Shown piece by piece: positions 52,356-60,952 of a stretch of DNA of 64,000 nucleotides. Position numbers and translations under genes: made by a program. How positions within the stretch are numbered: position 1 is the first letter of the stretch; each line of letters begins with the position of its first letter. Below the pieces are notes generated by a model. The model was not told the origin of the DNA, ran no database searches, and was given only the letters and a program-made list of their open reading frames with translations. Source of the stretch: Rhodoferax bucti. GTDB lineage: Bacteria > Pseudomonadota > Gammaproteobacteria > Burkholderiales > Burkholderiaceae_C. The stretch spans positions 744,001 to 808,000 of the forward strand of contig NZ_VAHD01000001.1 in NCBI RefSeq assembly GCF_005876985.1, written 5' to 3'.

Positions 52356-52982
52356 ATGATCAAGTCTTTCACTTGGGTTGCACTTTGGTGCAGCGGTGTC
52401 GTCACGGCGTTCGCACAAACGTCTGGCCCCATACCGGCGGCACGTGCAGTGACTCCGGTGTTCAGCCAGTTGGTGAGCTTTAGCTATCCATCAGGTTTTG
52501 TCCCCGCCTTTGAAGACAGTAAACCGGGTGGTTATATCCAGGAGTCGGTGTTGCGGGGTGAGACGCTGGAGCGGTGGACCCAGATGCTCACGCTCAGTGG
52601 TGTCCGTGACCTGGCAGCCCATGCCCAGATGACGCCCTCGCGCTTTGCCGGCAGTATGGCTGCTGGCTTCAAAAATGCCTGCCCCCAAAGCTATGCCGCT
52701 CAAGGTTTGGGTGAAATGCGCGTGGGCAATCACGATGCCTTTGCCGCCTTGATCGGATGCGGCATCGCGCCGGGTGGAACTCGCAGCGAAGTGGCCTTGG
52801 TGCTAGTGGTGAAAGGTGAGCGCGACTACTACACCCTGCAGTGGGCGGAGCGTGCAGAGCCAGTTAGCAGCCCCGTCGCCCTGGATGCCGCCAAGTGGTC
52901 AGAGCGCCTGCAGCGGCTGATGCCGATGAAGTTGTGCCCCCGGGTTCCGGGCGAGGCAGCACCCTATCCTAGTTGCCTCTAG
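52356..52982 (+). CDS. Hypothetical secreted protein
   Basis: A 208-residue protein with a signal peptide (SFTWVALWCSGVVTAFAQ). No known domain is recognised. Several Cys occur in the mature part (FKNACPQSY, LIGCGIAPG, LCPRVPG, SCL), consistent with an exported disulfide-containing protein. It lies 34 bp after the DUF4124-like gene. Its TAG stop and last codons derive from a dispersed repeat, so the original C-terminus may have been different. Confidence 0.72.
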   Translation: MIKSFTWVALWCSGVVTAFAQTSGPIPAARAVTPVFSQLVSFSYPSGFVPAFEDSKPGGYIQESVLRGETLERWTQMLTLSGVRDLAAHAQMTPSRFAGSMAAGFKNACPQSYAAQGLGEMRVGNHDAFAALIGCGIAPGGTRSEVALVLVVKGERDYYTLQWAERAEPVSSPVALDAAKWSERLQRLMPMKLCPRVPGEAAPYPSCL

Positions 52983-53022
52983 CGCTCGTCGGATAAGCGC
53001 AAGCAGCTATCAAAAAAATAGC
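52975..53022 (+). repeat. Dispersed double-hairpin repeat, copy 8 (provides a stop codon)
   Basis: GCCTCTAGCGCTCGTC, then TAAGCGCAAGCAGCTATC and AAATAGC. The TAG at 52980-52982 ends the hypothetical gene upstream. Confidence 0.88.
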
Positions 53023-53034
53023 AAGCCAATAGAA

Positions 53035-53054
53035 AAGGGCCCGTGACGGCCCTT
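53035..53054. terminator. Bidirectional terminator between convergent genes
   Basis: AAGGGCC and GGCCCTT pair around six bases. On the minus strand it is followed by TTTTCT, so it mainly serves the GST gene; on the plus strand GGTTTT follows. Confidence 0.7.
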
Positions 53055-53074
53055 GGTTTTGGTAGCTTGGTGTT

Positions 53075-53683
53075 TTATTTCAACAAACCTTCAGCCCGCA
53101 TAGCGGCCTGCACGCCGGGGCGCTCAGCCACACGGGCGCGGTAGGCCAGCAGATTCGCAAAGGTGCTCAGGTCCACGTGCACAAGGCGTGCCCAGTTGGT
53201 CACGGTGAACAGGTAGGCATCGGCCACGGTGAATTGCGCACCCAGTAGGTAGTCTTTGCCGGCCAGCTCGCCATCCACCCACGCCAAGCGTTTGGCCAGG
53301 GTTTGCTTGGCGGCTTCTTTGGTTTCTGCGGGGGCGGTGGGGGTGAACAGGGGGCTGAAGTTTTTGTGTAGCTCGGTGCCGATGAAGGTCAGCCACTCTT
53401 GCAGCTTGTAGCGCTCAAACGTGCCGTTGGCCGGGGCCAGCTGTTTCTCGGGCACCAGGTCGGCCAGGTACTGCACGATGGCAGGGCCTTCGTGCAGGCT
53501 GCGGCCATCGTCCAGCGTGAGGTAGGGCACGTAGCCTAGCGGGTTGATGGTGTAGAAGTCGGTGCCGTCGGGCAGCTGGTGGGTTTTGGTAGGCGCGGGG
53601 ATGGCTTCAAACGCCAGGCCGGCCTCGTGCAGCACGATGTGCGGGGACAGCGAGCAGGCGCCTTGGGAGTAGTACAGCTTCAT
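53075..53683 (-). CDS. Glutathione S-transferase (beta-class-like)
   Basis: A 202-residue GST. The N-terminal thioredoxin-like domain starts [20 protein letters not shown] with Cys10, the catalytic or mixed-disulfide residue of bacterial beta-class enzymes, and continues with the cis-Pro segment NPLGYVPYL and the [11 protein letters not shown] glutathione contact. The helical C-terminal domain ([14 protein letters not shown]) is typical. It probably conjugates or reduces electrophiles in the cytosol. Confidence 0.93.
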   Translation of the reverse strand: MKLYYSQGACSLSPHIVLHEAGLAFEAIPAPTKTHQLPDGTDFYTINPLGYVPYLTLDDGRSLHEGPAIVQYLADLVPEKQLAPANGTFERYKLQEWLTFIGTELHKNFSPLFTPTAPAETKEAAKQTLAKRLAWVDGELAGKDYLLGAQFTVADAYLFTVTNWARLVHVDLSTFANLLAYRARVAERPGVQAAMRAEGLLK

Positions 53684-53716
53684 AAACGTCCTCTGGTGGG
53701 GGGTGAGCCCCGCATG

Positions 53717-55339
53717 CTACCGGACTTGCGCGGCGCGGATGTGGTGCACCGCCTTCTCGGCAATCATGATGGTGGGGGCGTTGGTGTTGCCAGTGACCAG
53801 GTCCGGCATGATGGAGGCATCCACCACCCGCAGCCCGGCAATGCCGTGCACCCGCAGTTCGGCGTCCACCACCGCCATCGGGTCGCTGGCCGGGCCCATC
53901 TTGCAGGTGCCGATGGGGTGGTACTCGGTGTCGGAGTGGTCGCGCAAAAACTGCTCAATCTGCGCGCGGTTGTTGCGCTCCAGCGGGTAGAGCATCTTTC
54001 CTCGGTAGGGGGCCAGCGTGGGGGCTTCCATGATGTCGAAGCCCATTTGCGTGGCGCGCACCATGGTCTCCAGATCGTCCGGGTGCTGGTAGTAGGCGGG
54101 GTCGATGCGCGGCGCATCGGTGGGCTTGGCACTTTGCAGGGTGAGGCTGCCACGGCTCTGGGGGCGCATCAGTGTCACGTGCAAGGTATAGCCGTGGCCC
54201 AGGTGGGCTTTGCGGGTGTGGTCGTCCACGATGCCGGTGCAAAAGGCCAGCTGGATGTCGGGGGCCTCCACGTCGGGCCGGGTTTTCATAAAGCCTTGCG
54301 ACTCGGCCACGTTGGTGGTGATCCAGCCGGTGCGTTGGCGGCGCCACTCAAAGATGGAGCGCACCATGGCCCACGCACCCCGGAACGAAAAGCCCAGCGT
54401 TTCCCGCTGGTGCGGTGTGCGGTAGATGAGCACGGCGGTCACGTGGTCTTGCAGGTTCTGGCCCACACCGGGCAGGGCGTGGCGCACCGGGATGCCGTGT
54501 TCGCGCAAGTGCTCCGCTGGGCCTACGCCCGAGAGCATGAGGAGCTGTGGCGAGCCGAAGGCGCCGCTACTTAGCAGCACTTCGCGGCGCGCCCGCACCT
54601 CCTGGGTTTGGCCCTGGCGCAGGTACTGCACGCCGGTGGCCCGCAGTGCGCCGTGGGCCCCGTCCAGCAGCACCTTGCTGGTGTGGGCCTGGGTGATCAC
54701 GGTGAGGTTGGGCCGGTTGCGGTGGGGGGTGACGTAGGCTTTGGCCGCACTCCAGCGCTCGCCATCTTTTTGCGTCACCTGGGCGGGTGCGCAGCCCCAC
54801 TGTTGCGCGCCGTTGTAGTCGGGGGTGCGGGGCAGGCCCTGGCTTTCGCAGGCGTCCAAAAAGGCCTCGTTGAGCGGACTGGGGCTGCGCAGGTAGCACA
54901 CGTTCAAGGGGCCGCCGGTGCTGCGGTAGGCGTTGTTGCCAAAGCACTGGTTGTTCTCGGACTGCTTGAAGAGCGGCAATACCTCCTGGTAGCTCCAGCC
55001 GGGGTTGCCCTGGGCGGCCCAGCGGTCGTAATCGGCCGGGTTGCCGCGGGTGTAGACCATGGCGTTGAGCGAGCTGCTGCCGCCCAGCACCTTGCCACGG
55101 GGGGCAAAGCCGCGCCGCCCGCCCAGGCCGGCTTGGGGCACGCTCTCGTAGTTCCAGTTGAAGATGCCCAGCGGCGCGGTAGCGGCAAAGCCGAGGGGGG
55201 CGTGGATGAAGGCGCTGGTATCTGGCCCGCCGGCTTCGAGCAGGCATACCGATACGCTGGGGTCTTCGCTCAGGCGGCCGGCCAGCACGCAGCCGGCGGA
55301 GCCGCCGCCGACCACGATGTAATCGAATTCAGTTGTCAT
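53717..55339 (-). CDS. GMC-family FAD-dependent oxidoreductase (choline dehydrogenase-like)
   Basis: A 540-residue flavoprotein of the glucose-methanol-choline family. The FAD motif is [16 protein letters not shown] with acidic residue in CLLEAGG. GMC signature 1 is [20 protein letters not shown], signature 2 [17 protein letters not shown], and the C-terminal active site has HPIGTCKMG (His) and [16 protein letters not shown]. It oxidises an alcohol group; choline is only one option, and no betaine genes are adjacent. It is divergent from a Crp/Fnr gene with a palindromic site between them. Confidence 0.93.
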   Translation of the reverse strand: MTTEFDYIVVGGGSAGCVLAGRLSEDPSVSVCLLEAGGPDTSAFIHAPLGFAATAPLGIFNWNYESVPQAGLGGRRGFAPRGKVLGGSSSLNAMVYTRGNPADYDRWAAQGNPGWSYQEVLPLFKQSENNQCFGNNAYRSTGGPLNVCYLRSPSPLNEAFLDACESQGLPRTPDYNGAQQWGCAPAQVTQKDGERWSAAKAYVTPHRNRPNLTVITQAHTSKVLLDGAHGALRATGVQYLRQGQTQEVRARREVLLSSGAFGSPQLLMLSGVGPAEHLREHGIPVRHALPGVGQNLQDHVTAVLIYRTPHQRETLGFSFRGAWAMVRSIFEWRRQRTGWITTNVAESQGFMKTRPDVEAPDIQLAFCTGIVDDHTRKAHLGHGYTLHVTLMRPQSRGSLTLQSAKPTDAPRIDPAYYQHPDDLETMVRATQMGFDIMEAPTLAPYRGKMLYPLERNNRAQIEQFLRDHSDTEYHPIGTCKMGPASDPMAVVDAELRVHGIAGLRVVDASIMPDLVTGNTNAPTIMIAEKAVHHIRAAQVR

Positions 55340-55422
55340 GTTGAGTCATTCAGCTTATTGCGGTGCCACACGACTTTGGTGAGACTCCATGCCCCAGCGT
55401 ACTCTTTGCAGATACGATGGAC

Positions 55423-55438
55423 TGTTAAAAATTTAACA
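55423..55438. promoter_or_regulatory. Crp/Fnr-type operator in the divergent GMC/Crp region
   Basis: TGTTA-AAAATT-TAACA: an exact 5-6-5 dyad with Crp-family spacing (arms extend to TGTTAAA/TTTAACA). It lies 28 bp before the ATG of the Crp/Fnr gene and 84 bp before the GMC start, so the regulator probably controls both. Confidence 0.65.
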
Positions 55439-55466
55439 ATCGAGGGTATTCACCGTGGAGGAATGG

Positions 55467-56162
55467 ATGACGCACTCCAAAACCGAGGTGCTGAAGATGA
55501 TGGCCATTAACCCGTGGTTTGCCGGGCTGCCTCTGGCAGAGCGCAAAGCCATGCTGGCCGTGGCGACCTGGGTGCCGGTGACGGCGGGCGAGGTGGTCTA
55601 CCGCAAGGGCGACGAAGGGGGCAGCTTTTACGGCGTGCTTGACGGGGTGCTGCGCGTATCCATCACCGGGGAGGACGGGCGCGAAGGCATCTTGTCGGTG
55701 CTGGAGGCGGGCAACTGGTTTGGCGAAATGTCCCTGCTGGATGGCGAGCGCCGCCCGCACGACGTGACGGTGTTGCGCGATGGGGTACTGCTCGTGATCA
55801 CCCCGCAGGATTTCTGGCGGCTGATGGGGCGCATCGGCTTTGCCCACGGCATGACGACGCTGCTGTCGGCCCGGGTGCGGGGCCTGTCGGGCCTGGTGGA
55901 AGACACCATGCTGCGCTCCACCCGCATGCGGGTGGCCCGTCGCTTGATCTCGCTGGCTAAGGGCGACATGACCATGGCTGCGCAAGTGCGCACGGGGGTG
56001 CATGTGTCGCATGAGGAGCTTGCCATGATGCTGGGCGTGACCCGCCAGACCCTGGCCAAGGAGTTGAAGCATTTTGTGAGCGAAGGGGCGCTGGTGCTGG
56101 GCTACGGGCACATCGATTTTTTGGACATGGCCTTGCTGCAGCGCGAGGCGGCGCTGGCCTGA
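55467..56162 (+). CDS. Crp/Fnr family transcriptional regulator
   Basis: A 231-residue regulator with an N-terminal cNMP-type barrel (VVYRKGDEGGSFYGVLDGVL, GNWFGEMSLLDGERRPHDV). The central helix follows, then a C-terminal winged helix (HVSHEELAMMLGVTRQTLAK). FGEMSLLDGERR resembles the phosphate-binding cassette of cAMP-binding members, so a cyclic nucleotide effector is plausible. ATG 55467 has GGAGG five bases upstream; GTG 55455 is less likely. A TGTTA-N6-TAACA site upstream suggests autoregulation. Confidence 0.9.
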   Translation: MTHSKTEVLKMMAINPWFAGLPLAERKAMLAVATWVPVTAGEVVYRKGDEGGSFYGVLDGVLRVSITGEDGREGILSVLEAGNWFGEMSLLDGERRPHDVTVLRDGVLLVITPQDFWRLMGRIGFAHGMTTLLSARVRGLSGLVEDTMLRSTRMRVARRLISLAKGDMTMAAQVRTGVHVSHEELAMMLGVTRQTLAKELKHFVSEGALVLGYGHIDFLDMALLQREAALA

Positions 56163-56293
56163 GTAGCGGGTGCGTGCCAAGGGGATGACCTTGGCATTCG
56201 GCAAAACAGGGGAGGGCCGGTAAAATCGGCGCCTCCCTTCTCTGATTGCGCCGGCCGGACACGCACTGTGGTCCGCCCCCGCGCCCCCTTGCC

Positions 56294-58339
56294 ATGTTGT
56301 ACCCACAAGAATTCGACGTCATCGTTGTCGGCGGCGGCCATGCCGGAACCGAAGCTGCACTCGCAGCCGCCCGCATGGGCTGCAAGACCCTGCTGCTCTC
56401 CCACAACATCGAGACCCTGGGGCAGATGAGCTGCAACCCCTCCATCGGCGGCATCGGCAAGGGCCACCTGGTCAAAGAGGTGGATGCCATGGGCGGTGCG
56501 ATGGCGCTGGCCACGGACGAGGCCGGCATCCAGTTCCGTATTCTCAACAGTAGCAAAGGCCCAGCTGTGCGGGCCACCCGTGCGCAGGCCGATCGCGTGC
56601 TCTACAAAGCCGCCATCCGCCGCATGCTGGAAAACCAGCCCAACCTCTCGCTGTTCCAGCAAGCCGTCGATGACCTGATGGTCGAAGGCGACCGGGTGGT
56701 GGGTGCGGTCACGCAGGTAGGCATCCGCTTCAGGGGCAAGGCGGTGGTGCTGACGGCCGGTACCTTCCTCGACGGCAAGATCCACGTGGGCCTGAACAAC
56801 TATGCCGCCGGCCGGGCAGGCGACCCGCCCGCCGTGTCGCTGTCTGCCCGACTCAAAGAACTGAAGCTGCCCCAAGGGCGCTTGAAGACGGGCACTCCGC
56901 CGCGCATTGATGGCCGCAGCATCGACTTCAGCAAATGCATCATCCAGCCCGGTGACGGCGTGCCCGGTGGCATGAGCGATGTGATGCCGGTGGTGAGCTT
57001 CATGGGCAATGTGGCCATGCACCCGCAGCAAGTGCCGTGCTGGATTACCCACACCAACGAGCGTACGCACGACATCATCCGCAGCGGGTTCGATCGCAGC
57101 CCCATGTTCACCGGCAAGATCGAGGGCGTGGGCCCGCGCTACTGCCCGAGCGTGGAAGACAAGATCAACCGCTTTGCCGACAAGGACAGCCACCAGATCT
57201 TTTTGGAGCCCGAAGGCCTGACTACCCACGAGTACTACCCCAACGGCATCAGCACCAGCTTGCCCTTCGATATTCAGTACGAGTTGGTGCGCAGCATGGC
57301 TGGCTTGGAGAATGCGCACATCCTGCGCCCCGGTTACGCCATCGAATACGACTACTTTGACCCGCGCAGCCTGAAGGGTAGTTTTGAGACACGCCAGATT
57401 GGCGGACTGTTCTTTGCCGGCCAGATCAACGGCACCACCGGCTATGAAGAGGCGGCGGCGCAAGGGATGTTTGCCGGCATCAATGCCGCACTGCAAGTGC
57501 GAGCCATGGGCGGTGGCGATGTGTCATTGAGTGCGGCGGGTGGCGCCAGCTACACGGGCGACACCTGGTTGCCCGGTCGCGACCAAGCTTACCTGGGCGT
57601 GCTGGTGGATGACCTGATTACCAAGGGTGTGACGGAGCCTTACCGCATGTTCACCAGCCGGGCTGAGTTCCGCTTGCAGCTGCGTGAAGACAATGCCGAT
57701 GCCCGCTTGACCGAAGTGGGGCGCGAACTGGGCTTGGTGGACAACGCGCGATGGGATGCCTTCTGCCGCAAGCGCGATGCTGTTTCACGTGAAACAGAAC
57801 GTCTGCGCAGCATCTGGGTGAACCCGCGCAACCTGGCCGCCGACGAATCCGAGCGGGTGCTGGGCAAGTCCATCGAGCATGAGTACAACCTCGCGGACCT
57901 GCTGCGGCGCCCCAATGTGAGCTACGGCGGGTTGATGTCGCTGGATCATGGCAAGTACGCCAACCGTGATTTGCTGGATGTTGTTTCACGTGAAACAGCT
58001 GGCCTGCCAACCGTGGATGCAGCAGAGGTGGCCTTTGTGGCTGCGGTGGTGGAGCAGGTGGAAATCGCTGCCAAGTATTCCGGCTACATCAACCGTCAGA
58101 AGGACGAAGTGGAGCGCGCCGCCCATTACGAAAACCTGCGCTTGCCGGATGACCTCGACTACATGCAAGTCACGGCCCTGAGCATCGAAGCCCGCCAGCG
58201 CCTGAGTAAGTACAAGCCCGAAACCTTGGGGCAGGCATCGCGCTTGTCCGGCATCACGCCCGCCACGATTTCGCTGTTGATGATCCATCTGAAGAAGGGC
58301 AACTTCCGCGGCTTCGCCGAAAAGGCCGAGGCTGTATGA
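56294..58339 (+). CDS. mnmG: tRNA uridine-5-carboxymethylaminomethyl modification enzyme MnmG (GidA)
   Basis: A 681-residue FAD protein that, with MnmE, adds the carboxymethylaminomethyl group to U34 of certain tRNAs. Signatures: [40 protein letters not shown], the Cys-containing [20 protein letters not shown] and [19 protein letters not shown]. Two perfect parS sites lie within the gene and both are translated as VSRET (57781-57796 and 57982-57997). ATG 56294 starts the conserved sequence. rsmG overlaps its stop by four bases. Proximity to parA/parB is usual near chromosome origins. Confidence 0.97.
   Translation: MLYPQEFDVIVVGGGHAGTEAALAAARMGCKTLLLSHNIETLGQMSCNPSIGGIGKGHLVKEVDAMGGAMALATDEAGIQFRILNSSKGPAVRATRAQADRVLYKAAIRRMLENQPNLSLFQQAVDDLMVEGDRVVGAVTQVGIRFRGKAVVLTAGTFLDGKIHVGLNNYAAGRAGDPPAVSLSARLKELKLPQGRLKTGTPPRIDGRSIDFSKCIIQPGDGVPGGMSDVMPVVSFMGNVAMHPQQVPCWITHTNERTHDIIRSGFDRSPMFTGKIEGVGPRYCPSVEDKINRFADKDSHQIFLEPEGLTTHEYYPNGISTSLPFDIQYELVRSMAGLENAHILRPGYAIEYDYFDPRSLKGSFETRQIGGLFFAGQINGTTGYEEAAAQGMFAGINAALQVRAMGGGDVSLSAAGGASYTGDTWLPGRDQAYLGVLVDDLITKGVTEPYRMFTSRAEFRLQLREDNADARLTEVGRELGLVDNARWDAFCRKRDAVSRETERLRSIWVNPRNLAADESERVLGKSIEHEYNLADLLRRPNVSYGGLMSLDHGKYANRDLLDVVSRETAGLPTVDAAEVAFVAAVVEQVEIAAKYSGYINRQKDEVERAAHYENLRLPDDLDYMQVTALSIEARQRLSKYKPETLGQASRLSGITPATISLLMIHLKKGNFRGFAEKAEAV
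57781..57796. promoter_or_regulatory. parS: parS site 1 (perfect)
   Basis: TGTTTCACGTGAAACA is the universal ParB-binding palindrome (TGTTNCACGTGAAACA). It lies inside mnmG. Confidence 0.96.
57982..57997. promoter_or_regulatory. parS: parS site 2 (perfect)
   Basis: A second exact TGTTTCACGTGAAACA, 201 bp after the first and also inside mnmG. Confidence 0.96.
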
Positions 58340-59010
58340 GCGCCAGCCATTTGAAGCAACTGGGCAAAGCGGCCACCTCATTGGGTTTGAATCTGGACGC
58401 GGCCCAGCAAGCCGCCTTGCTGGAGTACCTCGCCCTGATACAGAAATGGACCAAGGTCTACAACCTGACGGCGGTGCGCAATCCGGATGAGATGCTCACG
58501 CACCACCTGCTCGACAGCTTGGCGGTGATCGCACCATTGCAAAAGCAGCTTGCCGCTTTGAAAGAGCAGGGCGTTGTTGGTGACAAGCCGCGCTTGCTGG
58601 ATGTGGGTTCGGGTGCTGGCCTGCCCGGTATCGTCATTGCTATTTGCTGCCCGCACATCACGGTGCACTGTGTCGATACGGTAGCCAAGAAGGCTGCATT
58701 CATCCAGCAGGTGGCCGTGACTTTGAAGCTGCCTAACCTGCGTGGCATCCATGCGCGGGTGGAAAGCTTGACCGAGCCCTACGACGTGGTGAGCTCGCGT
58801 GCCTTTGCTTCTTTGGTGGACTTCACCACTTGGTCCGAAAAAGCCTTGGCAGGGCAGGGTGTGTGGATGGGAATGAAGGGCAAGCATCCTGCGGACGAGA
58901 TGGCTGCGTTGCCTGTGTCCGTGGAGGTGTTTCACGTGGAACAGCTTTCGGTGCCTGGGTTGGATGCGGAGCGGTGCATTGTGTGGATGCGGAAGAGGGT
59001 GGTGGTTTAA
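58336..59010 (+). CDS. rsmG: 16S rRNA (guanine-527-N7)-methyltransferase RsmG (GidB)
   Basis: A 224-residue SAM-dependent methyltransferase for G527 of 16S r[43 protein letters not shown] (motif I) and [20 protein letters not shown] are typical. It starts within the mnmG stop (ATGA). Near its end it contains a third, imperfect parS site. Confidence 0.96.
   Translation: MSASHLKQLGKAATSLGLNLDAAQQAALLEYLALIQKWTKVYNLTAVRNPDEMLTHHLLDSLAVIAPLQKQLAALKEQGVVGDKPRLLDVGSGAGLPGIVIAICCPHITVHCVDTVAKKAAFIQQVAVTLKLPNLRGIHARVESLTEPYDVVSSRAFASLVDFTTWSEKALAGQGVWMGMKGKHPADEMAALPVSVEVFHVEQLSVPGLDAERCIVWMRKRVVV
58928..58943. promoter_or_regulatory. parS: parS-like site 3
   Basis: TGTTTCACGTGGAACA, one base from the parS consensus, inside rsmG. 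Confidence 0.85.
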
Positions 59011-59036
59011 GCCCTTGTTTTCCGGGTTGGTGTGAG

Positions 59037-59128
59037 GGTTGGGTGGGGTTGCGCGTTTTGCTCCGTGTCCTCCGCCCGCTTTGCGGGCTCCTCCTTGACC
59101 TGCGCAAAACGCACAACCCCACCCAACC
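59037..59128 (-). repeat. Structured element, copy A (25-bp variable arms around a conserved core)
   Basis: Arms 59037-59061 and 59104-59128 are complementary over 25 bp with one mismatch. They enclose a roughly 40-base core that, on the minus strand, reads AGGTCAAGGAGGAG, a small hairpin GCCCGC-AAA-GCGGGC, and GGAGGACACGGA. The arms differ completely from those of copy B. Confidence 0.8.
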
Positions 59129-59183
59129 TGCCAATGTAATGAGCGTTCTTAAAGTCGTAAATACAGGCGCGTTCTTCGCAGCG

Positions 59184-59273
59184 GCGTGGCAGGGGTGCAC
59201 CCCAAAGTGAGGTCAAGGAGGAGCCTGCGTAGCAGGCGGGGGACACGAACGGCGGGGTGTGCCCCTGCCACGC
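59184..59273 (+). repeat. Structured element, copy B (20-bp variable arms around the same core)
   Basis: Arms 59184-59203 and 59254-59273 are complementary over 20 bp with two mismatches. The core (AGGTCAAGGAGGAG, hairpin GCCTGC-GTA-GCAGGC, GGGGGACACGAA) matches copy A, including a compensated base pair in the small hairpin. It is in the opposite orientation to copy A. Confidence 0.8.
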
Positions 59274-59318
59274 AGCGAGTCCAGCACCAAGGCTGCGAGC
59301 AAAGGGGTGTTCAAGCAG

Positions 59319-59334
59319 AGTTTCACGTGAAACA
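59319..59334. promoter_or_regulatory. parS: parS site 4 (one mismatch)
   Basis: AGTTTCACGTGAAACA differs from parS only in the first base. It is intergenic, 100 bp before the LysE gene. Confidence 0.88.
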
Positions 59335-59433
59335 CACGGTGGAGATTGCCCGGGAGGTAATGATCAGCAAACCCATACAGCGCCATAAAGTTTCCAACGT
59401 AAACTCACCCACTCCCCCCAAGAAAGAAACCCC

Positions 59434-60054
59434 ATGCTCGGCGTCACCGATTACGGCACTTTTGTCATCACCATCATCGTGTTCCTGGCCATCCCCGGCC
59501 CGGGGAATCTGGCCTTGGTGACCTCGACCAGCAAAGGCGGCATCAGTGGCGGACTGGCCGCGACCCTTGGGGTGATCTTGGGCGACCAGGTGCTCATGTG
59601 GTCTGCCGTTGCCGGCGTGGCCGCATTGCTGGCCGCTTACCCCGAAGCCTTCCACGCTGTGCAGTGGGCCGGCGCTGCTTATCTTGCTTGGCTGGGCTTT
59701 AAGATGTTGACCGCCAAACCCGGCGCCGCACCGGTACTCAACATCAAGGCAGGCCACTACCTGCGCCAGGCCTTGCTCATCACGCTGCTCAACCCCAAGG
59801 CCATCTTGTTTTACATGGCTTTCTTCCCCTTGTTCGTGGACCGTGCCAACCAGCAAGGGGTTGTGACGTATGCCTTTATGGCGGCCACCATTGCTTTTCT
59901 CACCTTTCTCTACGGCCTGGGTGCCACGCTGCTGACGCACTTTTTGGCGGAGCGCATGCGCGCCAACCCCCGCATCGGCCGGGTGCTGGAGAAAGTGGCG
60001 GGCCTGTTTCTGGTGGGCTTTGGCATCAAGCTGGCCTTGCAGTCTGCCAAGTAA
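59434..60054 (+). CDS. LysE/RhtB family translocator
   Basis: A 206-residue exporter with about six transmembrane helices. The N-terminal TDYGTFVITIIVFLAIPGPG and the LNPKAILFYMAFFPLFVD segment are diagnostic of the LysE superfamily, which exports amino acids or derivatives. The start at 59434 has a weak site (AAGAAAG). It sits between rsmG and parA. Confidence 0.93.
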   Translation: MLGVTDYGTFVITIIVFLAIPGPGNLALVTSTSKGGISGGLAATLGVILGDQVLMWSAVAGVAALLAAYPEAFHAVQWAGAAYLAWLGFKMLTAKPGAAPVLNIKAGHYLRQALLITLLNPKAILFYMAFFPLFVDRANQQGVVTYAFMAATIAFLTFLYGLGATLLTHFLAERMRANPRIGRVLEKVAGLFLVGFGIKLALQSAK

Positions 60055-60099
60055 ATTTCCCGTTGCATCTGTTTTCCGTTTTCACACCCTGAGCGCTCT

Positions 60100-60885
60100 A
60101 TGGCCAAAATCTTCTGCGTTGCCAACCAAAAAGGTGGCGTCGGCAAAACCACCACCACCGTCAATCTGGCTGCGGGTCTGGCCAAGGTCGGGCAGCGGGT
60201 GTTGATGATTGACCTCGATCCCCAAGGCAATGCCACCATGGGCTCGGGCGTGGACAAGCGCAAGCTCGAACTCACGGTGTACGACGTGCTGCTGGAATCC
60301 GCTTCGGTAGCGGAAGCCCGTGCCAAAAGCGAGAAGCTGATCGAAGGCGGCTGCAGCTACGACATCCTCGGCGCCAACCGCGAGCTGGCGGGTGCCGAGG
60401 TAGAAATGGTGGAGCTGGAGCGGCGGGAGCGCCGCCTCAAGCAGGCCTTGGCGGCGGTGGATGGTGAATACGACTTTGTGCTCATCGACTGCCCGCCGTC
60501 TTTGAGCATGCTTACCCTCAACGGCCTGTGTTGCGCCCATGGCGTGATCGTGCCCATGCAGTGCGAGTACTTCGCCCTCGAAGGCCTGACCGATCTGGTC
60601 AACACTATCAAGCAGGTCAAGGCTAACCTCAACGATGACCTGCAAATCATCGGCCTGCTGCGCGTGATGTTCGACCCCCGCATCACCTTGCAAAACCAGG
60701 TGAGCGACCAGCTCAAGGCCCACTTCGGCGACAAGGTGTTCGACACCGTCATTCCTCGCAACGTGCGCTTGGCCGAGGCACCCAGCTATGGCGTGCCGGG
60801 CGTGGTGTTTGACCCCCACTCCAAAGGCGCGCAGGCTTTTGTGACCTTCGCGCAAGAGATGGTGGACCGCATTCAGGCTATGTAG
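60100..60885 (+). CDS. parA: Chromosome-partitioning ATPase ParA (Soj)
   Basis: A 261-residue ParA ATPase without an N-terminal DNA-binding domain, the chromosomal type. The deviant Walker A is [36 protein letters not shown] and FVLIDCPPSLSMLTLN follow. With ParB and the parS sites upstream it moves the replicated origin region. A dispersed repeat and a small hydrolase gene separate it from parB. Confidence 0.97.
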   Translation: MAKIFCVANQKGGVGKTTTTVNLAAGLAKVGQRVLMIDLDPQGNATMGSGVDKRKLELTVYDVLLESASVAEARAKSEKLIEGGCSYDILGANRELAGAEVEMVELERRERRLKQALAAVDGEYDFVLIDCPPSLSMLTLNGLCCAHGVIVPMQCEYFALEGLTDLVNTIKQVKANLNDDLQIIGLLRVMFDPRITLQNQVSDQLKAHFGDKVFDTVIPRNVRLAEAPSYGVPGVVFDPHSKGAQAFVTFAQEMVDRIQAM

Positions 60886-60903
60886 GCTTTCCGAGCCAAA
60901 TAG

Positions 60904-60951
60904 ACCTTTAGCGCGTGTCTCCCTTGCGTAAGTAGCTCCTGAATTCATAGC
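60904..60951 (+). repeat. Dispersed double-hairpin repeat, copy 9 (abuts a start codon)
   Basis: ACCTTTAGCGCGTGT, then TTGCGTAAGTAGCTCC and AATTCATAGCA, ending next to the ATG at 60953. It lies between parA and the hydrolase gene. Confidence 0.85.
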
Positions 60952-60952
60952 A

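Noticed and set aside
59037-59128. Copy A of the structured element as a simple rsmG terminator
   Set aside because: The stem is long enough, but there is no T tract and the conserved core shared with copy B is not explained by termination.
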